64,000 nt of DNA, taken from Pirellulales bacterium (lineage in GTDB: Bacteria; Planctomycetota; Planctomycetia; Pirellulales; Thermoguttaceae). Position 1 is the stretch's first letter, and each line of letters starts with the position of its first letter. A program made the position numbers and the translations under genes. Positions 9,359 through 17,276 of the stretch are shown here, piece after piece. The notes beneath the pieces were generated by a model. That model saw only the letters and a list, made by a program, of their open reading frames with translations. It was not told the origin of the DNA and searched no databases. The stretch is taken from contig JAFGPV010000146.1 in assembly GCA_016936015.1 (NCBI GenBank), positions 1 through 64,000 on the forward strand, read 5' to 3'.

Positions 9359-10603
9359 ATGTTTTTCCACCGCCGCCGTTTGACGCCTTTGGCCGACCGC
9401 GGGCCGTTGCGGGTGATGTTCATCACCACCAGCCTGCCGGTGGGCGGGATGGAACGGCTGTTGGTCGAGTTGATCCGCCGCCTGGATCGCACGCGGGTGC
9501 TGCCGGAACTGTGCTGCTTGAAGCGCTTCGACGCCCTGGGGCAGGTCCTGGCCGAGGAGGTCCCGGCGTTCTCGGGCCTGCTAAAGAGCAAATATGACGT
9601 TGCTGTGTTGCGGCGGTTAACAAGACTCCTGCGCGAGCGGCGGATCGACGCGGTTGTGACCGTCGGCGCCGGCGACAAGATGTTTTGGGGTCGGCTGGCC
9701 GCCGCCTGGGCCGGCGTGCCGGTGGTCTGCTCCGCCCTGCACTCGACCGGCGAACCGGACCGCGTGGAACTGCTCAACCGGCAATTGGCGCGGCTGACCG
9801 ACGCCTTCATCGGCGTGGCCGGGCCGCAGGCGCGGTGGCTGATCGAACGGGAGGATTGTCCTGCGGAAAAGGTGGTCGTGATTCCCAACGGCGTCGATCC
9901 GGAACGCTTCCATCCCCGCTGGCCGGACGCGTTGCTCCGCGAAGCGCTGGGCCTGCCGGAGCACGCCCCCATAGTCGGCATCGTCGCGGCGCTGCGGCCG
10001 GAAAAAGATCATGAGTTGTTTCTCCGGGTGGCGGCGCGGGTCCAGCGGGACTTTCCCGCGGCAAAATTCCTTGTCGTCGGCGACGGGCCGGAACGGGCGA
10101 ATTTGGAAAACCTCTCGCGAGCGTCGGGGTTGGAGGACGCGGTGCTCTTTCTGGGCACGCGGGAGGATATTCCCGAAATACTCTCGCTCGTCGACGTCGT
10201 GGTTTTAACCTCGCGACGTGAAGCCAATCCGGTGTCGCTGCTGGAAGCCATGGCCGGCGAGAAGCCGGTGGTGGCCACCCGGGTCGGATCGGTCGCCGAG
10301 ACGGTTCTCGACGGTCGGACCGGTTATCTGGCCGACGCCGGCGACGCCGAGGCGCTGGCCCGAGGAATCGGGGAACTGCTGGCCCATCCGGACCGTGCGG
10401 CCGCTTTCGGCCGGGCGGGCCGCGAGCAGGTCCTGATGTACGGATCCTTGGAAGGGATGGTCCGGGGATACGAGGACCTGATTGTCGGCATTTACGAGGC
10501 AAAGACCCGGCGGCGGCGCCGGCAGGGGGAGTGGGGAAATAGAAAGACCGGGAATTGGAATTCCGGCACGTTTGCCGATAGCGCCGCAAAACCAGGTCCC
10601 TAG
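9359..10603 (+). CDS. Glycosyltransferase family 4
   Basis: A GT-B-fold retaining glycosyltransferase, likely acting on exopolysaccharide, lipid-linked or cell-surface glycans at the cytoplasmic face of the membrane. The N-terminal half carries the acceptor-side motif LPVGGMERLLVEL near residue 25. The C-terminal half has PNGVDPERF, ALRPEKDHELFL, VGDGPERANLE and the donor-binding E-x7-E region EANPVSLLEAMAG. The final 30 residues (RRRRRQGEWGNRKTG onward) are compositionally odd and read into intergenic-type sequence. No Shine-Dalgarno is visible before ATG 9359. It is an isolated gene between two palindromic repeats, so its pathway cannot be set from context. Confidence 0.9.
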   Translation: MFFHRRRLTPLADRGPLRVMFITTSLPVGGMERLLVELIRRLDRTRVLPELCCLKRFDALGQVLAEEVPAFSGLLKSKYDVAVLRRLTRLLRERRIDAVVTVGAGDKMFWGRLAAAWAGVPVVCSALHSTGEPDRVELLNRQLARLTDAFIGVAGPQARWLIEREDCPAEKVVVIPNGVDPERFHPRWPDALLREALGLPEHAPIVGIVAALRPEKDHELFLRVAARVQRDFPAAKFLVVGDGPERANLENLSRASGLEDAVLFLGTREDIPEILSLVDVVVLTSRREANPVSLLEAMAGEKPVVATRVGSVAETVLDGRTGYLADAGDAEALARGIGELLAHPDRAAAFGRAGREQVLMYGSLEGMVRGYEDLIVGIYEAKTRRRRRQGEWGNRKTGNWNSGTFADSAAKPGP

Positions 10604-10646
10604 GAAATTGAAAATGTTTATGGTTACTCAGATTGTTCAAGCTCCG

Positions 10647-10721
10647 TCAACGCCCTGCGATGGCAATCGCGGGGGTGGATGGTTCCGCTGGACCCCCGCG
10701 ATTGCCATCGCGGGGCGTTGA
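10647..10721. repeat. Paired palindromic repeat, family B copy 2
   Basis: Arms 10647-10676 and 10692-10721 are inverted copies of the same unit as at 7938-8013, with a 15-nt spacer. The copy is downstream of the glycosyltransferase gene and upstream of the GGDEF gene. Confidence 0.85.
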
Positions 10722-10789
10722 ATAAGGTACCAATCCGAGTCTCAATCCACTGACAAGCCTTCGTGATCCTGTTTAGGGAGAGAAATCTC

Positions 10790-11776
10790 ATGCCTTGGTT
10801 TATCATCTTTGCGGCGATGTTGGGGAGTCTCCTTCAGATTGTACTGGGGATAATGCTGGGCTTGTACGTTGCCCGGTGGCGGCGCGGCGGCGCGGACGCC
10901 GGAGAACAGGATTCTCACTTGGTGCGTCTGACAGGCCGGGTTTACGCACTGCTGCAGAGCATGAAGAACGACGTGGGCATGCACCACGGTGAAATAACAG
11001 CCATCGAAAAGGAGCTGGTCGCCGTTTCTCCGGCGGGATCCGACGGTGCAGGCGACCTGGTCACGCGGATGGTGCGGAACATCCTCCAGAGCAACGCCCG
11101 GCTCCGAGGACAGCTCCATGCCGCGGAGGAAAAATTACATGAGCAACACGTCCAGTTGGAAGAGTATTTTTTGAAGGCCCGGACCGATCCGTTGACGAAC
11201 CTGCCGAACCGCCGGGCGTTCGACGAGACGCAGGCCCAGTGGATGGAACAGTGGCGGCGGGGGGAGAGGAAGTTCGGGCTGATCCTGATCGACCTGGACC
11301 AGTTGAAAATGCTCAACGATCAGGGCGGGCACCTGACCGGCGACTACGTGCTGAGGGGGCTGGGCGAACTCCTGCACGAGGGACTTGCCGCGGGCGAATT
11401 TGCGGCCCGATTGGGCGGCGACGAGTTCGCGGTGCTGACGGCGAACCGGGATTGCCAGGAGACCTGCCGGCGGGCGGAAGCGATCCGCCTAGCGGTGGCC
11501 AAACGACGTTTCTATTCCGAGCAGCGGCAATGGCCGGTTTCGGTAAGCATTGGGGTGGCGCAAATTGGTCCCGGTGACCAGGGCACCAACTTGATCCGCC
11601 GCGCCGATTATGCTTTGGTCGCCGCTAAACGCGCCGGCCGGAACTGCTGCTTCTTTCACGACGATCAACTCTGCCGGCCGATCTCCGCGGCGGATCAGTC
11701 CGTAGAAGAGGATGGCCTCCTGCTGCAACTATGCGATGATTTGCGGCAACGCGTGGCCATAGTGGCCGAACAGTAA
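10790..11776 (+). CDS. Membrane-anchored GGDEF diguanylate cyclase
   Basis: This protein probably makes cyclic di-GMP from two GTP, a signal for the motile/sessile switch. One N-terminal membrane helix (about residues 3-25) is followed by a helical linker with coiled-coil character ending in LEEYFLKARTDPLTNLPNRRAF, the classic entry to a GGDEF domain. The active-site motif GGDEF is intact at residues 209-213. The product-inhibition I-site RxxD expected five residues upstream is not present, so feedback inhibition through that site is unlikely. ATG 10790 gives 328 residues and is preceded by GGGAGAG at good spacing. An open frame nine codons longer lacks that support. No sensory domain other than the helix is visible. 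Confidence 0.9.
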   Translation: MPWFIIFAAMLGSLLQIVLGIMLGLYVARWRRGGADAGEQDSHLVRLTGRVYALLQSMKNDVGMHHGEITAIEKELVAVSPAGSDGAGDLVTRMVRNILQSNARLRGQLHAAEEKLHEQHVQLEEYFLKARTDPLTNLPNRRAFDETQAQWMEQWRRGERKFGLILIDLDQLKMLNDQGGHLTGDYVLRGLGELLHEGLAAGEFAARLGGDEFAVLTANRDCQETCRRAEAIRLAVAKRRFYSEQRQWPVSVSIGVAQIGPGDQGTNLIRRADYALVAAKRAGRNCCFFHDDQLCRPISAADQSVEEDGLLLQLCDDLRQRVAIVAEQ

Positions 11777-11780
11777 TAGG

Positions 11781-11803
11781 AGAAGCGGCAAGATGCCGCT
11801 TCT
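11781..11803. repeat. Perfect 10-bp hairpin after the GGDEF gene
   Basis: AGAAGCGGCA and TGCCGCTTCT flank a 3-nt loop just after the tandem stops TAA TAG of the GGDEF gene. No T-run follows, so it is not a standard terminator. It may be a dispersed palindrome or an RNA 3'-end stabiliser. Confidence 0.7.
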
Positions 11804-12025
11804 ACAGTTACCAAAGGGGGGGTGATTGCCCGTTGCCGACAGTCGAGGAAGTATGAAAAATAGCAGGAATTCCGCCGGAGCGGCAACTTTCAGGAAGAAA
11901 AACTGCCGGGAGACGATATTAGCATTCGATCTTGTTTCCGTGGATTGACCCGAGTAGTATAAATGTAATTCTTTAGAATAACCGCGAATAGTCACATATT
12001 TTACCTAATTTAACGGAGTGCTCGC

Positions 12026-14110
12026 ATGTATCGTGTGAAGCTTTTTTCTTACCATCGGTGGCTCTTTATTGGATTGATCGCCACGTGTGCCTTGACGTGG
12101 TCTCTGTCTTCGGCAACGTGGGCGGACCCGCAAGGCCCGAAGGAATCGGACTATGAAATCACCACGATGGTCACGCGGCTGCTAAAACGGGACCATATAT
12201 CGCGCCACCCACTGGACAAGGAAATCTCCGAGCGGTGGTTCAAGATGTTTTTTGAAGACTTGGATCCGCGGAAGATGTATTTTTATCAGTCGGACGTGGA
12301 CGAGTTCGCCCGGCAGAAGGACCACTTGACCGAGCTGGCCTGGAACGGCGACGTTACGTTTGCCTACAAGGTCTTCCGGCGGTATTTACAGCGAGTGGAC
12401 GAGCGGGTCCAGACGGCCGAGGAGTTGATTGCCGCGCCGCACGATTTCACGCGCGACGAAAACATCGTCGTCGACGCGGACGAGTTGGAGTACCCCAAGA
12501 CCCCCGAGGAGGCCCGGGATCGACTGCGGAAGCAGATCAAGTTGGAACTGCTGCTGTTGAAAACCACGAAGGACCCGAAGGACCGGAAGGAAGGGGCCGA
12601 GGCCGTCAAGAAACTCCAGAACCGCTACCGGAACAAGTCGAAATGGCTCCATCAGACGAGCGACGACGAGTTGCTGGAAATCTACCTCAATGCGCTGACC
12701 ACGTCCTTCGATCCGCACACCGGCTACTTGTCGCCCGAGACACAGAAGAATTTCGAGATCCTGATGCGGTTGGAATTGGAGGGGATCGGCGCCACGCTGC
12801 AAAGCAGCGACGGGGAGACGATCATCAAGGATCTGGTGCCCGGCGGAGCCGCGGCCAAGAGCGGGTTGCTGCACGTCGAGGACAAGATCGTCGGCGTGGG
12901 CCAAGGCGAGGAAGGCCCGATCGTCGACGTGGTGGACATGAAACTGAACAACGTGGTGAAGCTGATCCGCGGCACCCCCGGCACCACCGTCCGGCTGGAG
13001 ATCGTCCCCGCCGACAACTCGGGACAAAAAGTGATCAAGATCGTCCGGGAAAAGATTGAACTGAAGGACAGCGAGGCAAAGGGGAAGGTGTTCGAGGTCG
13101 GCCGGCGGCCCGACGGCAAGCCGTATAAAATCGGCGTAATCGACCTGCCCAGCTTCTACGGATTGGGTTCCTCGCTGGCCATCAACGCCCTGGGCGGCGA
13201 CGTGCGGATCACCACCGAGGACGTCCGGGCGATCCTCAATAATTTCAAAAAACAAGGCGTCGACGCCGTGGTTCTCGATCTGCGTTTCAACGGCGGCGGG
13301 TTGCTGAAGGAAGCGATCAACCTGACGGGCCTCTTCCTCCACCGGGGACCGGTGGTGCAGGTCAAGGACGCCGACGGCCAGATCGAACCGTGCGAAGACA
13401 ACGATCCCTCGATGACCTGGAACGGGCCGCTGATCGTGGTGGTCAACAAGTTCAGCGCCAGCGCCAGCGAGATCCTGGCCGGAGCCATCCAGGATTACGG
13501 CCGGGGACTGATCGTCGGCGACCCGGCGACCCACGGCAAGGGGACCGTGCAAAGCCTCCGCGACCTGGCTCCCATGATCTTCAGCGGCATCTACCACACC
13601 GATCCTCTGGGCGCCCTGAAGATCACGATGCAGCAGTTTTACCGCCCCTCGGGCGACAGCACCCAGAAGCGCGGCGTGCTGTCCGACATCGTGCTGCCCT
13701 CGTTGACCTCGCAGTACGAAGTCGGCGAGGGGGATCTCGATTATCCCCTCGAATTCGACAAGGTTCCTTCCCAGGACTATCAGCGCTTCAGTTACGTCAC
13801 CTCCGCCGTCCGCGACCAGTTGAAAAAACTCTCCGCCTCGCGGGTGCAACACTCCGAAAACTTCCAGAAGTTGGAGCAGATGATCACCCGCCGCAAAGAA
13901 CAAAAAGAACAGAAGGTCATTCCACTAAACGAGGAAAAGTATCTCGCCTACCGCGGCAATTATGACTCCGACGCGGAGGAGAAAAAAATCATGGAGGTCC
14001 TCTCCAACCCCTCGGGCCAGGACACTATTGAACGCGACTTCTACCTCGACGAAGTCCTGGCAATCGCGGTGGATTATCTCAACCTGCGTCAGGTGGCGCA
14101 GACCCAGTAA
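12026..14110 (+). CDS. prc: Carboxy-terminal processing (tail-specific) protease, S41A family
   Basis: A Prc/CtpA-type serine protease that trims or degrades periplasmic proteins from the C-terminus. A signal peptide or anchor covers about residues 8-35 (ending ATWA). A helical N-terminal region follows, then a PDZ domain around 235-330 (VPGGAAAKSGLLHVEDKIVGV) and the S41 protease core. Catalytic residues are predicted by comparison with E. coli Prc to be Ser479 in FSASASEI and Lys505 in THGKGTVQ. The C-terminal part (RFSYVTSAVRDQLKKLSASRV) matches the DUF3340 extension of Prc. Length 694 is typical of Prc rather than the shorter CtpA. A CGGAG sits upstream of ATG 12026. It is a single gene, with tRNA-His downstream. 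Confidence 0.94.
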   Translation: MYRVKLFSYHRWLFIGLIATCALTWSLSSATWADPQGPKESDYEITTMVTRLLKRDHISRHPLDKEISERWFKMFFEDLDPRKMYFYQSDVDEFARQKDHLTELAWNGDVTFAYKVFRRYLQRVDERVQTAEELIAAPHDFTRDENIVVDADELEYPKTPEEARDRLRKQIKLELLLLKTTKDPKDRKEGAEAVKKLQNRYRNKSKWLHQTSDDELLEIYLNALTTSFDPHTGYLSPETQKNFEILMRLELEGIGATLQSSDGETIIKDLVPGGAAAKSGLLHVEDKIVGVGQGEEGPIVDVVDMKLNNVVKLIRGTPGTTVRLEIVPADNSGQKVIKIVREKIELKDSEAKGKVFEVGRRPDGKPYKIGVIDLPSFYGLGSSLAINALGGDVRITTEDVRAILNNFKKQGVDAVVLDLRFNGGGLLKEAINLTGLFLHRGPVVQVKDADGQIEPCEDNDPSMTWNGPLIVVVNKFSASASEILAGAIQDYGRGLIVGDPATHGKGTVQSLRDLAPMIFSGIYHTDPLGALKITMQQFYRPSGDSTQKRGVLSDIVLPSLTSQYEVGEGDLDYPLEFDKVPSQDYQRFSYVTSAVRDQLKKLSASRVQHSENFQKLEQMITRRKEQKEQKVIPLNEEKYLAYRGNYDSDAEEKKIMEVLSNPSGQDTIERDFYLDEVLAIAVDYLNLRQVAQTQ

Positions 14111-14122
14111 GGTCCGGATCAA

Positions 14123-14151
14123 TTGACGCCCTCCGGACGGTCGAATATATT
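14123..14151 (+). promoter_or_regulatory. Sigma-70-type promoter of tRNA-His
   Basis: TTGACG at 14123-14128, a 17-nt spacer and TATATT at 14146-14151. Transcription would start near 14158, a few bases before the tRNA. Confidence 0.75.
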
Positions 14152-14164
14152 AAATCTCCTTCAT

Positions 14165-14239
14165 GGTGGCTGTAGCTCAGTTGGATAGAGTACCAGATTG
14201 TGGCTCTGGGTGTCGGGGGTTCGAATCCCCTCAGCCACC
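14165..14239 (+). tRNA. tRNA-His (anticodon GTG)
   Basis: A full cloverleaf can be drawn. The acceptor stem GTGGCTG (14166-14172) pairs with CAGCCAC (14232-14238). The D-arm is GCTC/GAGT, the anticodon arm CCAGA/TCTGG has loop TTGTGGC with anticodon GTG, and the T-arm loop is TTCGAAT. The diagnostic extra G at position -1 (14165) faces discriminator C73 (14239), as expected for histidine tRNA. CCA is not encoded and must be added. Confidence 0.96.
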
Positions 14240-14544
14240 CCTGTTTGCAAGACGTTGACAAGCCGGGACTTATGCTTCCCCTTCCCGCCCGGACACGGTT
14301 TGATGCGACCTGGGGATCAGCATCTGCCGCGAACTGTTTTTTTCAGGCCGTCGGTATCAAATCCCTTGATCCGATCTCCAAGGGAGGGATTCCAAATCAG
14401 GGCGCCTACCGGCCCGACTTGAAATCGCCTCGCGCGGTTGACGCTCCGCCTCCGTTTTCCGATGCCCTCCGTCGGCACGCCCCTGCATGGAATAGTGCGA
14501 TTTCCATGGTATAATATTGTCCGATAACAAGGGTCTTTTATTGA

Positions 14545-14573
14545 TTGTGACCTGCCGTTTTTTCGGTTATGAT
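14545..14573 (+). promoter_or_regulatory. Promoter of the uroporphyrinogen-decarboxylase-like gene
   Basis: TTGTGA at 14545-14550, a 17-nt spacer and TATGAT at 14568-14573. A start near 14580 would make a leader of about 260 nt before the ATG at 14843. A second TATAAT further upstream (about 14511) lacks a good -35. Confidence 0.6.
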
Positions 14574-14579
14574 AGAGGA

Positions 14580-14842
14580 GGACGGAGAGAAAAGACACAG
14601 GGTTCACCTCCCGGGAAGACTCTCCGACGGAGCGATCTCTCCAGGGACTGCGAAACGTTTAAACCACGTAAATCAGCGGTATTTTGCGTTCGCGCCTCCG
14701 GGATTTCCAGGAGGCTTCGGTCCCTGATTCCCCGCTCTGCCCGGGAACCGGCAAGGGGTCGAGTCCCTTGCACCAGAGAACGACGCCGAGTGTCTGATAA
14801 CGCGGGTTTCCATGTGGAACCCGGGAACCCCTTCGGGATGCC
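14580..14842 (+). other. Possible structured 5' leader RNA
   Basis: The predicted leader contains several stable hairpins. GCCTCC pairs with GGAGGC at 14694-14715. GCAAGGG pairs with CCCTTGC around a 7-nt loop at 14751-14771. CGGGTTTCCA pairs with TGGAACCCG at 14803-14823, ending 20 nt before the start codon. GGAGAG at the 5' end can pair with a later CTCTCC. No known riboswitch consensus (cobalamin, SAM, THF, cyclic di-GMP) was recognised. It could be a cis-regulatory RNA or chance structure in GC-rich sequence. Confidence 0.35.
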
Positions 14843-15940
14843 ATGCAACCGAGAGAACGAATCCTGACCACGCTGCGGAACGGGCAGGCCGATCACGTGC
14901 CGGCCTGTCCGGACCTCTATGAGATGATCCCCGTGCGGCTGACGGGCCGGCCGACGTGGGACGTGCTGGTCTATCAGGACCCGCCCATCTGGAAGGCGCG
15001 GATGGACTCCCACGCCTACTACGGCACCGACGCGTTCATCCCCCTGTTCGTCCCGATGAGCGAGCGCCAGAAGATGTCCGTTTTGTATCGGAGCGACGAG
15101 AAGCTCATCGTTCGGGAATTCGTCGAGAACGACGACGGCGTCGAGTGGTCCCCCTTCGCCCGGATTTATGAGAAGGCGCCGCCCCACGCCCGGGTCGAGG
15201 CCGATTCGCTGAAGATGGACATTACTTCGCTGCGGGAGGTTGTCCGGCCCAACTACACCAAGGTCGGCCGGGATTATTTCGAGGACGCCCGCCGCTACGT
15301 GGGCGAGCGCGGCGTGGTGGCCCCGGTCGTCCGCCTGCCGTGCATCGACCACCGCCCTTGCAGCACTTATCAATACTACGACGATCCGGAAGCCACGTTC
15401 CGCGAGATGCACCGCCTGGGCGAGGCGATGATGCGGCAGGCCGAGGAGATTCTGTCGTGGGAGCCAAAGGTGATGATGATCGCCAACAGCGGCCTGATGA
15501 TCTTCAACCCGGAGCCGGTCTTCCGGAAACTGTCGCTGGAGTGGCTGAAAAAGGTGACCACGCTGGCCGACACCCACGGCGTCGTCACTCACATGCACTG
15601 CTGCGGCCCGGAGCGGAAACTGGTGGAGATCGCGGCCCGGGAGACGGACCTCTCGAGCATCGAGCCGTTGGAAAGTCCCCCGATGGGCGACTGCGACTTG
15701 AAGGACCTGAAGCGGGAATGCGGCCGGAAACTGGCGCTGAAGGGCAACCTGCACACCACCGACGTGATGCTCCGAGGCAGCGTCGCGCAGGTCGAGGATG
15801 CCTGCAAACGGGCCATCGACGACGCGGGAGAGGGCGGCGGATTCGTCCTCTCCACCGCCGATCAGGCGCCCCGCGACGCGCCCGACGAGAACATCATCGC
15901 CATGCAGAGGATCGCGGAAACCTACGGAAAATACCAGTAG
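14843..15940 (+). CDS. Uroporphyrinogen decarboxylase (URO-D) fold protein
   Basis: A cytoplasmic protein of 365 residues with the URO-D superfamily fold. It opens with a family-typical PRERILTTLRNGQADHVP and has a late block MHCCGPERKLVEIAARETDLSSIE plus LALKGNLHTTDVMLRGS, seen in URO-D-like methyltransferases such as MtaA/CmuA relatives. True haem-pathway HemE keeps an N-terminal motif close to RQAGRYLPEY, which is absent, so a role as corrinoid- or C1-related methyltransferase, or an unknown decarboxylase, is more likely than haem synthesis. The HCC pair could bind metal (inference). The gene is alone behind the candidate structured leader. The start ATG has only weak ribosome-binding sequence (CGGGATGCC). 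Confidence 0.8.
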   Translation: MQPRERILTTLRNGQADHVPACPDLYEMIPVRLTGRPTWDVLVYQDPPIWKARMDSHAYYGTDAFIPLFVPMSERQKMSVLYRSDEKLIVREFVENDDGVEWSPFARIYEKAPPHARVEADSLKMDITSLREVVRPNYTKVGRDYFEDARRYVGERGVVAPVVRLPCIDHRPCSTYQYYDDPEATFREMHRLGEAMMRQAEEILSWEPKVMMIANSGLMIFNPEPVFRKLSLEWLKKVTTLADTHGVVTHMHCCGPERKLVEIAARETDLSSIEPLESPPMGDCDLKDLKRECGRKLALKGNLHTTDVMLRGSVAQVEDACKRAIDDAGEGGGFVLSTADQAPRDAPDENIIAMQRIAETYGKYQ

Positions 15941-15969
15941 TCCGACGCAATTCAATTGTCGGGCGCCAT

Positions 15970-16019
15970 GGTTGGCTTGCCCAACCGTGTTTTCTGCACT
16001 GCCGGACAAGCCAGCAGTG
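15970..16019. repeat. Two adjacent palindromes after the URO-D gene
   Basis: GGTTGGCTTGCCCAACC (15970-15986) is a hairpin, and CACTGCCGGACAAGCCAGCAGTG (15997-16019) forms a second with one mismatch. Their position just 3' of a stop codon matches that of the other repeats here. Confidence 0.65.
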
Positions 16020-16856
16020 GCACCCAACTTCACGGTTAAAGAGCGTCGGACCACGAGGATGAGTTGGCATGCCACCGGCACGACGCGTCTTGTTTTTTTC
16101 TTTTTTTCCCGGGGAATAATTTCGCTCTTCTCCGAGGTTTGAGAGAGCCGTGTTTTTACGGTGTTTTTGGAAGCCGGTGACGGGTACATTGCTTTAATCG
16201 CCTGTTTTTCGAATTGTTGCACAATGTGGGGTCTGATGAACCGTGTTTTTCCGTGTATTCCGCGAATTGTTAAACACAAAAATTCCTGAGGTGCGCAAGG
16301 GGGTGCTGAAAGTGGTGTTTCGCAGGGTGCAAAAAATAAAAAAACCATGACCTCTCGCGGCATGGCCGCCCCGATCGCGGAGCTATCGCGGGCACCCGGG
16401 AGTTGGTCATCAAAAGTCGAAAAATGCACGGGAGGCTCCCCGGACAGGGGGCTTTTCTTTCTTTTGGGGAGGGCGTTGTACATCAAATTTCGATTTTTCC
16501 ACGTTTTTAAAATGGGACCGTATTCTTATTGTTTGGAAACTGGAGTTTCGGAACGAGTTGTTGAGGGTCGGCGCATATTTTCCACGTAAAGGACGGGTGT
16601 TCGGATCGGATGGCCAAGGAGTGAGAGTGGACTTATGTACATTATATAAGCGGGGCGGCCCATTTGCAAGAGGTTATTTCAGGCCGGGTTGGATTTTCGC
16701 ATCGATCTTGAGCGGCCGGGGATGGCTGGTCCGCCGGGTGAATGTCAACAGGGCTTAGTAGTTCTTCTCTCTCCCCAATGATGTCATCCTGACGGGCACC
16801 GACCGGGCAGCATCGGCAGATTGTGCTCGTCGGGATGACAAATGCTCCGGCAGTGC
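16020..16856. other. Long intergenic region before tRNA-Lys
   Basis: No gene recognised in about 840 bases. Bases 16090-16330 are AT-rich with T- and A-runs and contain no clear DnaA boxes. Short open frames at 16347-16589 and 16558-16758 have no ribosome site and no recognisable similarity. A palindrome lies at 16531-16554. Bases 16785-16850 contain a dispersed GTCATCCTGACGGGCACC-type repeat with an inverted partner ending CGTCGGGATGAC. Confidence 0.5.
16531..16554. repeat. Palindromic repeat, family A copy 1
   Basis: GTTTGGAAAC, loop TGGA, GTTTCGGAAC. The perfect version is at 23651-23674 and another copy is at 49656-49679. All are followed by GAG or GAGG. Confidence 0.7.
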
Positions 16857-16885
16857 TTGTTGTCTCGGGGCGTACACGATAGAAT
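16857..16885 (+). promoter_or_regulatory. Promoter of tRNA-Lys
   Basis: TTGTTG at 16857-16862, a 17-nt spacer and TAGAAT at 16880-16885. The predicted start is about 8 nt before the tRNA. Confidence 0.7.
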
Positions 16886-16899
16886 GGGCGGTCTTGAAA

Positions 16900-16972
16900 G
16901 CCTCCTTAGCTCAATCGGTAGAGCATCTGACTCTTAATCAGCAGGTTGTAGGTTCGAGTCCTACAGGGGGCA
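16900..16972 (+). tRNA. tRNA-Lys (anticodon CTT)
   Basis: Acceptor GCCTCCT (16900-16906) pairs with AGGGGGC (16965-16971) with one G-T wobble. The D-arm is GCTC/GAGC, the anticodon loop CTCTTAA has anticodon CTT, the T-arm is GTAGG/CCTAC around TTCGAGT, and the discriminator is A. CCA is not encoded. It has its own promoter and terminator. Confidence 0.96.
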
Positions 16973-16977
16973 CTTAC

Positions 16978-17016
16978 AAAGCCTTGCGTAGCATGGAGTT
17001 ATGCAAGGCTTTTTCT
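16978..17016 (+). terminator. Rho-independent terminator of tRNA-Lys
   Basis: AAAGCCTTGC (16978-16987) pairs perfectly with GCAAGGCTTT (17003-17012), followed by a T-rich tail. It starts five bases after the tRNA 3' end. Confidence 0.88.
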
Positions 17017-17276
17017 TTTTCCCCATAAGAAGTAAATGCCGCGGGTCACCTCGGGGCTACCTTTGAAAAAATCCAGGAAAATTTCTCCCGAGATTATGTT
17101 GGGCTACCGGATTGACTGCCGGTGAGTCCACCGTAGAATACCAGTGGTGGGGCAAGTGAAGAAGTTAACTCAACACCCCACCCATTCTTTGCCCATCCGG
17201 TTCCTGCCCCGCCGGGTGGGCTTTTATAATGCGCTGAATTCATCTTCCGCGGAGATTATTTCCACTGTATTTGATT

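Noticed and set aside
12386-13903. 505-codon minus-strand frame within prc
   Set aside because: Antisense shadow of a well-supported S41 protease gene; His/Asp/Gln-rich translation with no motif.
14745-14775. tRNA T-arm or tmRNA 3' end (GGGGTCGAGTCCC ... CACCA)
   Set aside because: No acceptor, D-arm or anticodon arm, and no tag-peptide frame, can be fitted around it. It is better explained as a leader hairpin.
14580-14842. Cobalamin, SAM or THF riboswitch before the URO-D gene
   Set aside because: The diagnostic conserved boxes of these classes were not found, so only an unnamed structured leader is proposed.
16090-16340. Replication origin in the AT-rich region
   Set aside because: No cluster of DnaA boxes and no dnaA, dnaN or gidA genes nearby.
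14567-16486. 639-codon minus-strand frame across the URO-D gene
   Set aside because: Overlaps a clear URO-D-fold gene and its leader. The translation is Arg/His/Val-rich without domains.
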